Shown piece by piece: positions 1 through 7,094 of a stretch of 7,960 nt of DNA. The notes under the pieces are model-generated. The model saw only the letters and a list, made by a program, of their open reading frames with translations, searched no databases and was not told where the DNA came from. A program made the translations under genes and the position numbers. Position 1 is the stretch's first letter. Every line of letters begins with the position of its first letter. Source of the DNA: JBKBXU01 sp046313675 (GTDB lineage Bacteria > Bacteroidota > Bacteroidia > Cytophagales > Cytophagaceae); contig JBKBXU010000228.1 in the NCBI GenBank assembly GCA_046313675.1, positions 1 to 7,960 on the forward strand. Direction: 5' to 3'.

Positions 1-25
1 CCGGAACTTTATTTTCTATTGCCAT
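1..25 (-). CDS. odhB: 2-oxoglutarate dehydrogenase E2 (dihydrolipoyl succinyltransferase), N-terminal fragment
   Basis: This is the 5' end of a gene that leaves the window at its left edge. The minus strand reads ATG at 25-23 followed by codons for MAIENKVP, eight complete codons. A start of the form M-(A/S)-(I/L)-E-x-K-V-P is typical of the lipoyl domain of Bacteroidota E2o proteins, where VGES(I/V) normally follows. The position supports the call: it lies 27 nt downstream of the odhA stop on the same strand, the usual odhA-odhB order. E2o carries the lipoyl arm and transfers the succinyl group made by OdhA to coenzyme A. The leader between the genes is AT-rich with no clear Shine-Dalgarno sequence, as is usual in this phylum. 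The call depends on eight residues plus context; the catalytic domain cannot be seen. Confidence 0.82.
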
Positions 26-52
26 TATTCTTATTTAATAGGTTAAAAAAAA

Positions 53-2818
53 TTATTTTAATTTAATTGCTTGTTTTACTATTTCCTCCTGCTTTTCCAT
101 ATGGACTTTGCTGTAACCAACGGCTGGAGAAGCGGCCGGGTCTCTTGATATAACATTAAGGTCAACGGTTTTAAATAATCTCCTTAATATGAATTCCCAT
201 GCACCCATATTGTTAGGCTCTTCCTGTACCCAGAAAATCGGAGCCTTCTCATATTTTTTAAATAGTGCATCAAGTTGCGTGACAGGCAGAGGGAAAATCT
301 GCTCAAGTCTTACGATGGCAACGTCTTTTCTTTTGTTGTTCTGCTGCTCTTCAAGAAGGTCAAAATATACTTTTCCGGTACACAACAACAATCTTTTGAC
401 ATCAGAAGCCTTTACATAGTTGTCATCAATTACCTCCTGGAAGCTGCCCTCGGTAAATTCTGAAAGAGGGGACACAACTTTAGGATGCCTTAATAATGAC
501 TTAGGAGACATCACTACTAAAGGCTTTCTGAATTGCCATGCCAGTTGTCTTCTTAATAAATGGAAGAAATTGGCAGGGGTTGTAACATTAGCAATTACCC
601 AGTTCAAATTAGCGGATGATTGAAGGAATCTTTCCAATCTGGCACTTGAGTGTTCCGGGCCCTGGCCTTCATAACCATGAGGTAATAACATTACCAGGCC
701 GTTCATCCTTTGCCATTTACTTTCTCCACTTGCAATAAACTGATCTATCATTACCTGTGCACCGTTGGAGAAATCTCCGAATTGTGCCTCCCAGATAACC
801 AAAGCATTTGGATTGGCCATGGCATAACCATATTCAAAACCAAGAACCCCGTATTCAGATAATAACGAGTTATAAATTCTGAATTTATGTTGATTTTTAC
901 TTAAATGATTCAGAGAATGGTACGATTCATTTGTTTCAGCATCTTTGAACACCGCATGTCTGTGGGAGAATGTACCTCTCTGGACATCCTGTCCGCTCAT
1001 TCTCACAATTTTTCTTTCCATCAAAAGAGAACCATAGGCTAAAAGCTCTGCAGATGCCCAGTTCAACACTTTAGTTTCGAAAAATTGCTCTTTTCTGTCC
1101 TTAATAAGTTTCTCTATCTGTTTTAAAGGCTTAAATCCGGTAGGAAGTGTTGTAAGTGCCTTTCCAACCGTTTCGATAACCTCTTTTGATATGCCGGTTT
1201 CCGGAGATTTTACAAAATCCTCAAGGGTTGCTCTCCTTAATTCCAGCCATTCCTTTTCCATCTTTTGGAAAGTATATGGAAGAGGTTTTTGTTTAGCCAT
1301 GTTTAACCTTGCCTGCAACAGGGAACGGAATTCTTTGTCCATGTTCTTGGCAAGGTCGGCTTCTACATCTCCCTTTTCAATCAGTTTTTTATTATAAATC
1401 TCCCTCGGGTTCGGATGTCTTGAGATGATGTTATACAAAGAAGGTTGCGTGAATTTAGGCTCGTCACTTTCATTATGTCCATGCCTTCTGTAGCATACCA
1501 TATCAATAAATATATCCCTCTGGAATTTCTGTCTGAACTCAGTGGCAAGTTTCACACAGAAAACCACCGCTTCCGGATCGTCACCATTTACGTGCAATAC
1601 AGGAGCGTCAATTACTTTTGCAACATCGGTGGAGTATATACTTGAACGTGCATCGTCAAAATCAGTAGTAAAACCTACCTGGTTGTTTATGACAAAATGT
1701 ATGGTTCCTCCTATATGATATCCTTGTAGTTTGGACATCTGTGCGATCTCATATACGATACCCTGGCCTGCAACGGCAGCATCGCCATGTATGAGGATTG
1801 GCAATATTTTTCTGTAATCTTTTTGGTATAAACGGTCGCCTTTAGCTCTTAAAAAGCCCATAACTACAGGGTTTACTGCTTCAAGGTGCGATGGGTTAGG
1901 TGTAAGCTTAAGATTGACTTTTTTGCCTGATTCAGTATCTACTTCACTGGAGTAGCCCATGTGATATTTTACGTCTCCATCGCCCATGGTAAGGTCAGGA
2001 ACGTTTGTGCCTTCAAACTCAGTGAAAATCTGTTCGTAGGTTTTGCCCATTATATTGGCTAGCACATTAAGACGTCCTCTGTGCGCCATACCTATAACAA
2101 CTTCTTCTACGCCAAGGTCAGCACCTTTGTTTATAATAGCATCCAGGGCTGGTATGGTAGTTTCCCCACCTTCCAGGGAGAACCTTTTCTGACCTATATA
2201 TTTGGTGTGAAGGAAATTTTCAAATACAACGGCTTCATTCAGCTTGGATAGAATTCGTTTCTTTTGCTCTATGGGAGGGTTGAAGCTCAGAGATTCTTTC
2301 TCTACCTTATGCATGAACCAGTCAAGAATGTCCGGTTCGCGAATGTAGGTAAACTCAAATCCAACCGTTCCTTCGTATATGTATTTCAGTGATTCAACAA
2401 TTTTCTCAAGGGTTGCCGGGCCTATACCGATTTCTTCTCCTGCCTGAAATACCGTTTTAAGATCGGCTTCTGACAAGCCGAAATCCTGCAGGTCAAGCAA
2501 GGCTTTTCTGTCTCGTCTTTGTCTTACAGGGTTTGTTTTAGATTTCAGGTGCCCACGGCTTCTGTAGGCGTGGATCAGATAACGAACTCTGACTTCTTTG
2601 CTGGTTTGTTCGTCGGTTGCAGGTACTGCGGACGTTCCGTTGGTTTTTCCGCTTTCCGTTAAGCCTTTTCCGTTACCTGAATGCAATTGGGAAAACTCAA
2701 AGCCTTCAAAGAATTTCTGCCAACTCTCATCAACTGATTTCGGATCTGCTTTATATGACTGGTATAGCTCATCTATATAGCTTACATGAGCGTTTGAAAC
2801 ATATGAATATTTATCCAT
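53..2818 (-). CDS. odhA: 2-oxoglutarate dehydrogenase E1 component
   Basis: This is the thiamine-diphosphate-dependent E1 (921 aa, normal for the family; also called sucA) that decarboxylates 2-oxoglutarate and succinylates the lipoyl arm of E2 in the cytosolic TCA-cycle complex. Residues 9-42 form the E1o N-terminal segment (YIDELYQSYKADP, then SWQKFFEGF) thought to anchor E1 to the complex. The dehydrogenase domain contains MAHRGRLN (244-251), the ThDP/Mg motif from GDAAVAGQG (345-353) to INNQVGF (377-383), and RRHGHNESDEP (444-454). The transketolase-like pyrimidine domain contains SGQDVQRGTFSHRH (608-621) and LPHGYEGQGPEHSSAR (712-727). A C-terminal domain begins near SPKSLLRHPK (771-780). 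No catalytic motif appears missing and the frame is intact. The ATG at 2818 opens directly into the conserved N-terminus. The gene is followed after 27 nt by odhB and preceded after 94 nt by the LKR-like gene. Confidence 0.98.
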   Translation of the reverse strand: MDKYSYVSNAHVSYIDELYQSYKADPKSVDESWQKFFEGFEFSQLHSGNGKGLTESGKTNGTSAVPATDEQTSKEVRVRYLIHAYRSRGHLKSKTNPVRQRRDRKALLDLQDFGLSEADLKTVFQAGEEIGIGPATLEKIVESLKYIYEGTVGFEFTYIREPDILDWFMHKVEKESLSFNPPIEQKKRILSKLNEAVVFENFLHTKYIGQKRFSLEGGETTIPALDAIINKGADLGVEEVVIGMAHRGRLNVLANIMGKTYEQIFTEFEGTNVPDLTMGDGDVKYHMGYSSEVDTESGKKVNLKLTPNPSHLEAVNPVVMGFLRAKGDRLYQKDYRKILPILIHGDAAVAGQGIVYEIAQMSKLQGYHIGGTIHFVINNQVGFTTDFDDARSSIYSTDVAKVIDAPVLHVNGDDPEAVVFCVKLATEFRQKFQRDIFIDMVCYRRHGHNESDEPKFTQPSLYNIISRHPNPREIYNKKLIEKGDVEADLAKNMDKEFRSLLQARLNMAKQKPLPYTFQKMEKEWLELRRATLEDFVKSPETGISKEVIETVGKALTTLPTGFKPLKQIEKLIKDRKEQFFETKVLNWASAELLAYGSLLMERKIVRMSGQDVQRGTFSHRHAVFKDAETNESYHSLNHLSKNQHKFRIYNSLLSEYGVLGFEYGYAMANPNALVIWEAQFGDFSNGAQVMIDQFIASGESKWQRMNGLVMLLPHGYEGQGPEHSSARLERFLQSSANLNWVIANVTTPANFFHLLRRQLAWQFRKPLVVMSPKSLLRHPKVVSPLSEFTEGSFQEVIDDNYVKASDVKRLLLCTGKVYFDLLEEQQNNKRKDVAIVRLEQIFPLPVTQLDALFKKYEKAPIFWVQEEPNNMGAWEFILRRLFKTVDLNVISRDPAASPAVGYSKVHMEKQEEIVKQAIKLK

Positions 2819-2841
2819 CCCTTGTGAATTATTTAATCCTA

Positions 2842-2871
2842 CAAAGTTACAGAATGATTTAGATAATAAAA
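2842..2871 (-). promoter_or_regulatory. Candidate odhA promoter (Bacteroidota type)
   Basis: The minus strand carries TAACTTTG (2849-2842), a perfect match to the Bacteroidota -7 consensus TAnnTTTG, 23 nt upstream of the odhA ATG. Transcription would start near 2836, giving a leader of roughly 18 nt. The -33 position, 19 nt further upstream, reads TTT (2871-2869) instead of TTG, so this half is imperfect. It would let odhAB be expressed independently of the upstream LKR-like gene. This is motif reading only. Confidence 0.45.
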
Positions 2872-2890
2872 ACCGCTTATTCGTTTAAGC
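2866..2890 (-). terminator. Weak intrinsic-terminator-like hairpin after the LKR-like gene
   Basis: On the minus strand, 23 nt after the stop of the LKR-like gene, GCTTA (2890-2886) and TAAGC (2879-2875) can pair across a 6-nt loop and are followed by GGTTTTTATT. The stem is only 5 bp and AT-rich, so termination would be weak or partial. It ends where the -33 region of the putative odhA promoter lies, consistent with a boundary between two transcription units. Confidence 0.35.
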
Positions 2891-2912
2891 AAATATTCCT
2901 GATATTCAATAA

Positions 2913-4124
2913 TTACGCATTTACATAATCTTTCAGATATTGGAATTTTTCTGTAAGTCTGCCTTGGTCGGCAATGGTGCCTCTGGCTATGGTGTGGTCT
3001 TTGTCTTCATTTAACAACAAAGGCAAGACATTGTTTAGTAGCTGGTTTCCAAATTCTTTTGAGGCATCGCGGGGTAGTTCTCCCGGGAGGTTATCAATAG
3101 CCATTACGGTGATATTCTTTTCATCAGAAAAGGGCGATTCTATGCTACCCGTCAGTGGGTTATAATCATAGGCAGGCTCAAGAATGGTGCAGGATTTTAC
3201 AGTCGATGGTATGGATCCTTCTATGTCACAGGTGATGTCAGCAATCAATTTTATATTAAAAGAAGGGTTTCTCATATCCTCCTTTTCAAAGAGGGCAGGA
3301 GCTTTAGGATCCCAATATGCTCCGGCTATGAGCATATGTGTCTTGTCAAGAAACTTGGTAAATGCCGAACGGTAGTTGTCCGGGTTTTTATGGAAGTCGT
3401 TCCGGTCAAAGCCTGTGCCGTCTTTTTTCTCATACATATCTGCTGAGCTGAGTTTTACATAAACGGCCTGATCGAAATCTTGTGTCAGGTATTCCTGAAC
3501 ACTGACATTGGGAATTTTTAACATGTCCAGAATTTCCATAGCTCCTTTAGATACCCGTCCTGTGCCTGTCAGGGCAATTTTTATAGGAGGAATGGTGATC
3601 TTTTCCATTTCCTCGTGAAGATAGGAAAGGTCCATACATTGAAAGGCTCTGTCAAGATCGTAGTATTTATACCTCTTTCCATAAAGCAGAAAGGCATTGT
3701 AGGCTCCGACAATTCCCGCAAAACGGCCAAAAGCAATGATGCGGTTCCCTTGTTTGTCGGTTAAGCATTCATAATCTATCAGCTTAATATTTCTTTGCAA
3801 TATCGTTTGAAGCAACTTTTGATTATGCGGTTGTTTCTTGAGTGTATGCGAGAAAAAGAAATATGTTTTATTGGGGAGCAACAGGTGGATAGGAACTTCT
3901 TTAACTCCTAAAAGTATATTACAATCTGAAAGGTCTTCTTTTAAAGGAATACCGGCTTCGGTATATTCGCGGTTTTGTACACAGCGAATATCGCTCGGTT
4001 GCACATATACAGAAACCTGAGGGAACTTTTCCATCAGCTCCTTGCATTGATGTGGTAACAAGGGTACCCGACGATCGGGTGGAGTTTTTCCTTCCCTTAC
4101 TATGCCTATCCGAATCCTGCTCAT
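2913..4124 (-). CDS. Lysine-2-oxoglutarate reductase (saccharopine dehydrogenase, lysine-forming)-like oxidoreductase
   Basis: This 403-aa protein belongs to the alanine dehydrogenase/transhydrogenase superfamily. It most resembles the N-terminal lysine-ketoglutarate reductase (LKR) domain of the bifunctional eukaryotic enzyme AASS. Shared landmarks are REGKTPPDRRVPLLP (10-24), FFSHTLKKQPHN (90-101), LIDYE (115-119) followed by AFGRFAGIVGAYN (131-143), the Rossmann glycine loop GTGRVSKGA (187-195), IADITCDIEGSIPST (294-308), and DNLPGELPRDAS (344-355). LKR enzymes reduce the imine of L-lysine and 2-oxoglutarate to saccharopine using NADPH. No saccharopine-dehydrogenase domain is fused at the C-terminus, which ends after an LKR-like EKFQYLKDY. 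The start has its own consensus promoter upstream, and odhA follows after 94 nt on the same strand. The family placement is firm. The substrate is inferred: many bacterial members are annotated only as NAD(P)-dependent oxidoreductases. Confidence 0.8.
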   Translation of the reverse strand: MSRIRIGIVREGKTPPDRRVPLLPHQCKELMEKFPQVSVYVQPSDIRCVQNREYTEAGIPLKEDLSDCNILLGVKEVPIHLLLPNKTYFFFSHTLKKQPHNQKLLQTILQRNIKLIDYECLTDKQGNRIIAFGRFAGIVGAYNAFLLYGKRYKYYDLDRAFQCMDLSYLHEEMEKITIPPIKIALTGTGRVSKGAMEILDMLKIPNVSVQEYLTQDFDQAVYVKLSSADMYEKKDGTGFDRNDFHKNPDNYRSAFTKFLDKTHMLIAGAYWDPKAPALFEKEDMRNPSFNIKLIADITCDIEGSIPSTVKSCTILEPAYDYNPLTGSIESPFSDEKNITVMAIDNLPGELPRDASKEFGNQLLNNVLPLLLNEDKDHTIARGTIADQGRLTEKFQYLKDYVNA

Positions 4125-4133
4125 ATGTATTAA

Positions 4134-4164
4134 TTGCTTCCCCTCATATTAAAGAATACCTTTG
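4134..4164 (+). promoter_or_regulatory. Candidate promoter for the glycosyltransferase gene
   Basis: TTG (4134-4136), a 20-nt spacer and TACCTTTG (4157-4164) match the Bacteroidota consensus TTG-N19/20-TAnnTTTG. Transcription would begin near 4170, leaving about 80 nt of leader before the ATG at 4250. The predicted start lies to the left of the oppositely directed start near 4214, so the two leaders would be complementary over about 45 nt. Confidence 0.5.
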
Positions 4165-4220
4165 AGCCAAAAAAGTTTTTAACTTTTGTTGGGGAAACGT
4201 TAATTTGTAAAATATTAAGT

Positions 4221-4250
4221 CAAAAATACAGCTTATTTTAGCCTGAACAA
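4221..4250 (-). promoter_or_regulatory. Candidate promoter for the LKR-like gene
   Basis: On the minus strand TTG (4250-4248), a 19-nt spacer and TATTTTTG (4228-4221) match the Bacteroidota -33/-7 consensus TTG-N19-TAnnTTTG exactly. Transcription would start near 4214, giving a leader of about 90 nt before the ATG at 4124. The -33 triplet touches the first base of the glycosyltransferase start codon on the other strand. Confidence 0.6.
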
Positions 4251-5026
4251 TGTATAATAATAAAAAAATTGTAGTAGTACTTCCTGCTTATAATGCTGCG
4301 TCTACACTGAAAAAAACCTACAATGAAATCCCATTGGACATTGTTGATGAGGTCGTACTGGTAGACGATGCCAGCAAAGATACAACCATTCAGGTAGCAA
4401 AAGAAATTGGTATCACACACATTGTACTTCATGAAAGTAATAAAGGGTACGGTGGTAATCAGAAAAGCTGCTATAAAAAAGCTTTGGAGCTGAATGCCGA
4501 TGTTGTAATTATGTTGCATCCTGACTACCAGTATACTCCAAAGCTTATTCATGCTATGGCAAGTATCATTGGTAACGATCTCTATCAAGTAGTGCTGGGC
4601 TCACGAATTCTTGGTAAAGGAGCTTTGAAAGGAGGTATGCCGATGTATAAATACATAGCAAATCGTTTTCTCACCCTTGTACAAAACATTCTGTTGAATG
4701 AAAAACTTTCTGAATATCATACCGGTTACAGGGCATTTTCAAGAGAAGTTCTTTTGACGATTAATTTTGAAGATAATTCAGATAATTTTGTTTTTGATAA
4801 TCAAATGCTATCCCAGGTTTTAATGGCTGGTTATGAGATTGCAGAAGTTACCTGCCCTACCAAGTATTTTGAAGAAGCTTCTTCCATAAATTTAAAAAAT
4901 AGTATGGTGTATGGCCTGGGTGTTTTGAAGGTTTCTCTGATACATTTCTTAAACCGGCTTGGCCTGAATAAATCGCCTTTATATAAAAAGAAGGCTCTTT
5001 CTGAAAAAGAGAAGGAATTTGTGTAA
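4250..5026 (+). CDS. Family 2 glycosyltransferase (DPM/DPG-synthase-like)
   Basis: This 258-aa protein has a GT-A fold of the dolichyl-/polyprenyl-phosphate sugar synthase type. Visible motifs are the N-terminal strand VVVLPAYNA (8-16), the nucleotide-binding acidic pair in VLVDDAS (36-42), and NKGYGGNQ (64-71), where the loop contacts the nucleotide sugar. LHPDYQY (89-95) stands at the usual DxD position, followed by GSR (117-119) and TGYRAFS (158-164) in the acceptor region. No signal peptide or obvious transmembrane helix is present, and the C-terminus is lysine- and glutamate-rich. It is therefore probably a cytosolic or peripheral membrane enzyme that moves a sugar from a nucleotide donor to a lipid or glycan acceptor. 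Donor and acceptor cannot be read from the sequence. It stands apart from any polysaccharide cluster in this window. The ATG at 4250 places the first strand at residue 7, as expected. Confidence 0.9.
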   Translation: MYNNKKIVVVLPAYNAASTLKKTYNEIPLDIVDEVVLVDDASKDTTIQVAKEIGITHIVLHESNKGYGGNQKSCYKKALELNADVVIMLHPDYQYTPKLIHAMASIIGNDLYQVVLGSRILGKGALKGGMPMYKYIANRFLTLVQNILLNEKLSEYHTGYRAFSREVLLTINFEDNSDNFVFDNQMLSQVLMAGYEIAEVTCPTKYFEEASSINLKNSMVYGLGVLKVSLIHFLNRLGLNKSPLYKKKALSEKEKEFV

Positions 5027-5031
5027 ATTTG
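5001..5031 (+). promoter_or_regulatory. Possible promoter of the helicase-like gene, overlapping the glycosyltransferase stop
   Basis: TAAATTTG (5024-5031) matches TAnnTTTG and contains the TAA stop codon of the glycosyltransferase. The upstream element is imperfect: CTG (5001-5003) at a 20-nt spacing instead of TTG. If used, the leader would be about 64 nt. The gene could equally be read from the glycosyltransferase transcript, since no terminator is evident in the 75-nt gap. Confidence 0.25.
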
Positions 5032-5101
5032 GAAATTAGTAAAGTATCCTGCAATGGGTACATTATTTAACAACGGATAAGCCCCACGGGAACCGGATAT
5101 T

Positions 5102-6415
5102 TTGACACTGGAAAATTTAAAAATTAATAAGCAGTTGCACACCACGCTGGCGGAAGCCGGAATTGTGGAGGCACGAGAGATTCAGGAAAAATCATTTTCC
5201 AGAATTCTTGGTGGACAGGATCTGATTTGTGTCGGCCCTGAAGGTTGTGGTAAAACTACTACCCTGGTAATGGCTGTCATCAGCAGATTGAAATATGCAT
5301 TTGAAGAGGCTCCCCGTGCCCTGATCCTGGTACCTGATAAGGAAAAAATTTCCACCTTACTTGAGCAATTCAATCAATTGTCCAGAGGCACTGACCTAAG
5401 GGTGGTAGCACTTTTCCCCGGAGGAGGTATAGAAGGACAAAGAGATGAAATTGCCGATGGTGTAGATGTGGTTATCAGCACACCTGACCGGGTGTTGTTT
5501 ATTTATCAAAAATCCGGCATTAATTTGAATAAACTTAAAATGTTTGTTCTGGATGATGCCGAATTGATCATAAAACAGGGTCTCCAAACTCCTATAATTA
5601 CAATCTCTGAGAGCTTGCCTAAATGTCAGCACCTGGCCTTTTCAGAGGTTATGCATTCCAAACTGGAGAAGTTGCTTGAACGATTTATGATCTATCCTTC
5701 TTTACTTGAGATTGATATGGAAGAAACGGCGGGAGATACGATAGACGTTGTTGACCAGCTCCTTTATCGGGTTCCAAATTATAAGACAAAGCTTAATCTG
5801 CTTAACCTCCTTCTGGGAGATTCCGATCAGTTTCCTAAAGTACTTGTTTTTGCCAATACACGCACAACAGCAGAGAATCTTAGCAAAAGCCTAAACCGGA
5901 GAATACCCGGCGAGGTGGGAATGTTGGATACTATGATGTCGGATTATGTAGTTTTTGATTCGATGGAGGATTTCAAAAATTCTGATACCCGTGTGCTAGT
6001 GATGGCAAACGAGGAAACTTCAGAGGTTGACCTCGATGGAATTCCATGCATACTGCACTTTGATTTACCAGTTGAGAAAACACGGGTGGTGGAGCGTATT
6101 AAAGTCAGGGAAGGACATGAATCAGTATTATCTATGTTTTTTTCGACCGACATAGAATTAAGCCAGGTACGGAAAATAGAAAAAATGGTAGGGAAGAAGT
6201 TTCCTGAAGAGCCACTTCCTGCCGGCTTGATCATTGAAGGAGATCCGCATAGCAAGGAAAAAGGAGAAGAGCTGCCAGATGAAGGTAAAGAGAAAACAGA
6301 ACCTGAAAAGGGCAGTGCCTTTCATGAAAAGAAAGCGGCCAATGCTAAAAACTACAATTACAGCTATAAGGATAAATTGAAGATGAACCAGAAGAAAAAG
6401 GGAAAGAAGTGGTAA
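5102..6415 (+). CDS. Degenerate DEAD-box helicase-like protein (probable non-canonical or inactive helicase)
   Basis: This 437-aa protein keeps the two-RecA-domain layout of DEAD-box RNA helicases, but most motifs are altered. Q28 fits the Q motif. The P-loop GPEGCGKT (45-52) retains the lysine. Motif Ia reads PDKE (78-81) for PTRE, GG is present (107-108), and Ib reads TPDR (127-130) for TPGR. Motif II reads VLDDAE (149-154) for VLDEAD, so the catalytic Glu is Asp. Motif III reads FSE (180-182) for SAT. In domain 2, VFANTR (249-254) is good, motif V is weak (ANEETSEVDLDG, 302-313), and motif VI reads ERIKVREG (331-338) for HRIGRTGR, losing the arginine fingers. A charged tail from 380 ends in a lysine-rich stretch. 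The start is TTG at 5102: an in-frame TAA lies at 5078, and the first in-frame ATG (codon 57) would delete the P-loop. It may bind ATP and RNA as a scaffold or regulator; activity is uncertain. Confidence 0.8.
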   Translation: MTLENLKINKQLHTTLAEAGIVEAREIQEKSFSRILGGQDLICVGPEGCGKTTTLVMAVISRLKYAFEEAPRALILVPDKEKISTLLEQFNQLSRGTDLRVVALFPGGGIEGQRDEIADGVDVVISTPDRVLFIYQKSGINLNKLKMFVLDDAELIIKQGLQTPIITISESLPKCQHLAFSEVMHSKLEKLLERFMIYPSLLEIDMEETAGDTIDVVDQLLYRVPNYKTKLNLLNLLLGDSDQFPKVLVFANTRTTAENLSKSLNRRIPGEVGMLDTMMSDYVVFDSMEDFKNSDTRVLVMANEETSEVDLDGIPCILHFDLPVEKTRVVERIKVREGHESVLSMFFSTDIELSQVRKIEKMVGKKFPEEPLPAGLIIEGDPHSKEKGEELPDEGKEKTEPEKGSAFHEKKAANAKNYNYSYKDKLKMNQKKKGKKW

Positions 6416-6419
6416 CGCA

Positions 6420-6434
6420 AAGGTTTTTAACCTT
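6420..6434. terminator. Possible hairpin between convergent genes
   Basis: AAGGTT (6420-6425) and AACCTT (6429-6434) form a 6-bp stem with a TTT loop in the junction of the two convergent genes, overlapping the MarC stop codon. No T tract follows on either strand, so it is at best a weak bidirectional terminator or an RNA 3'-end stabiliser. Confidence 0.25.
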
Positions 6435-7080
6435 GCTGCACTCTTTGTAGAAATTCCAACATTTCTTTTCCTGTAAGTACTTCCAGAACTCCGTTTACGA
6501 TAAATTGCACCCCGACGCATAGAATTATGAATCCCATAATTTTGGTCATTGCATGTAAGCCATTTACACCGAGAAATTTGACCATTCGGGTTGCAGAACG
6601 AAGGGTGATGTATACAATCAGGGATACGCAAAGTATGCCCGCCACTATAAAGGCATAATCTAAAATGTTATGTGCAATTGAGCTCATTCCAATAACCACA
6701 GAGATAGAACCAGGCCCACTGAGGCTGGGCATAGCCAAAGGGGTAAAAGAGATGTCTTTTTTCTTTTCAGCTTCCCTGACCTCTGCTTTGGTATGATTGA
6801 AGTCATCTTTGGGTTTAAGCATACCCATGCCTACGCCGAAAACGATCAGGCCTCCGGCAATTCGCATACCAGGCATGGAAAGCCCGAAAAAATTTATGAT
6901 AAAGGTTCCTCCTACAAGGAACACAACCAAAATAATGGACATGTAAAGCACTCCTTGCCAGGCCTGCCCACTTCGTTCTTTTTCTGAATAATCAGGGGTA
7001 ATGGATAAAAATAAAGGTGCTGTACTGAAGGGGTTAATTATAGGTAATAAGGCAGCTATGGTGGCAAAAATCAATTCCAT
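6427..7080 (-). CDS. MarC-family integral membrane protein
   Basis: This 217-aa protein has the usual MarC length and about six hydrophobic segments, roughly 3-25, 43-63, 71-88, 118-135, 141-160 and 179-198. Family landmarks are INPFSTAPLFLS (15-26), GGLIVFGVGM (76-85), FTPLAMPSLSGPGSISVVI (112-130) and KIMGFIILCVGVQFIVNGV (180-198). A charged cytoplasmic-type loop lies at 89-111. It acts in the inner membrane. The family was once linked to multiple antibiotic resistance by its position near mar in E. coli, but that role was withdrawn and the physiological substrate remains unclear, so no transport function is assigned. The ATG at 7080 starts directly in the first membrane segment. The gene converges on the helicase-like gene with 11 nt between the stop codons, and an 800-nt gene-free stretch lies upstream. 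Confidence 0.93.
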   Translation of the reverse strand: MELIFATIAALLPIINPFSTAPLFLSITPDYSEKERSGQAWQGVLYMSIILVVFLVGGTFIINFFGLSMPGMRIAGGLIVFGVGMGMLKPKDDFNHTKAEVREAEKKKDISFTPLAMPSLSGPGSISVVIGMSSIAHNILDYAFIVAGILCVSLIVYITLRSATRMVKFLGVNGLHAMTKIMGFIILCVGVQFIVNGVLEVLTGKEMLEFLQRVQQG

Positions 7081-7094
7081 AAATTAAGTATTAC

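Noticed and set aside
4200..4207. TTAATTTG as a second -7 element for the glycosyltransferase
   Set aside because: It has one mismatch to TAnnTTTG, and the only TTG nearby lies at an 8-nt spacing, far too short.
4238..4588. 116-codon open frame on the minus strand opposite the glycosyltransferase
   Set aside because: It lies antisense to the conserved N-terminal half of the glycosyltransferase, with no family features of its own.
6158..6631. 157-codon open frame on the minus strand
   Set aside because: It overlaps the 3' halves of two firmly identified genes in another frame, and its composition (cysteine- and phenylalanine-rich patches) looks like shadow coding.
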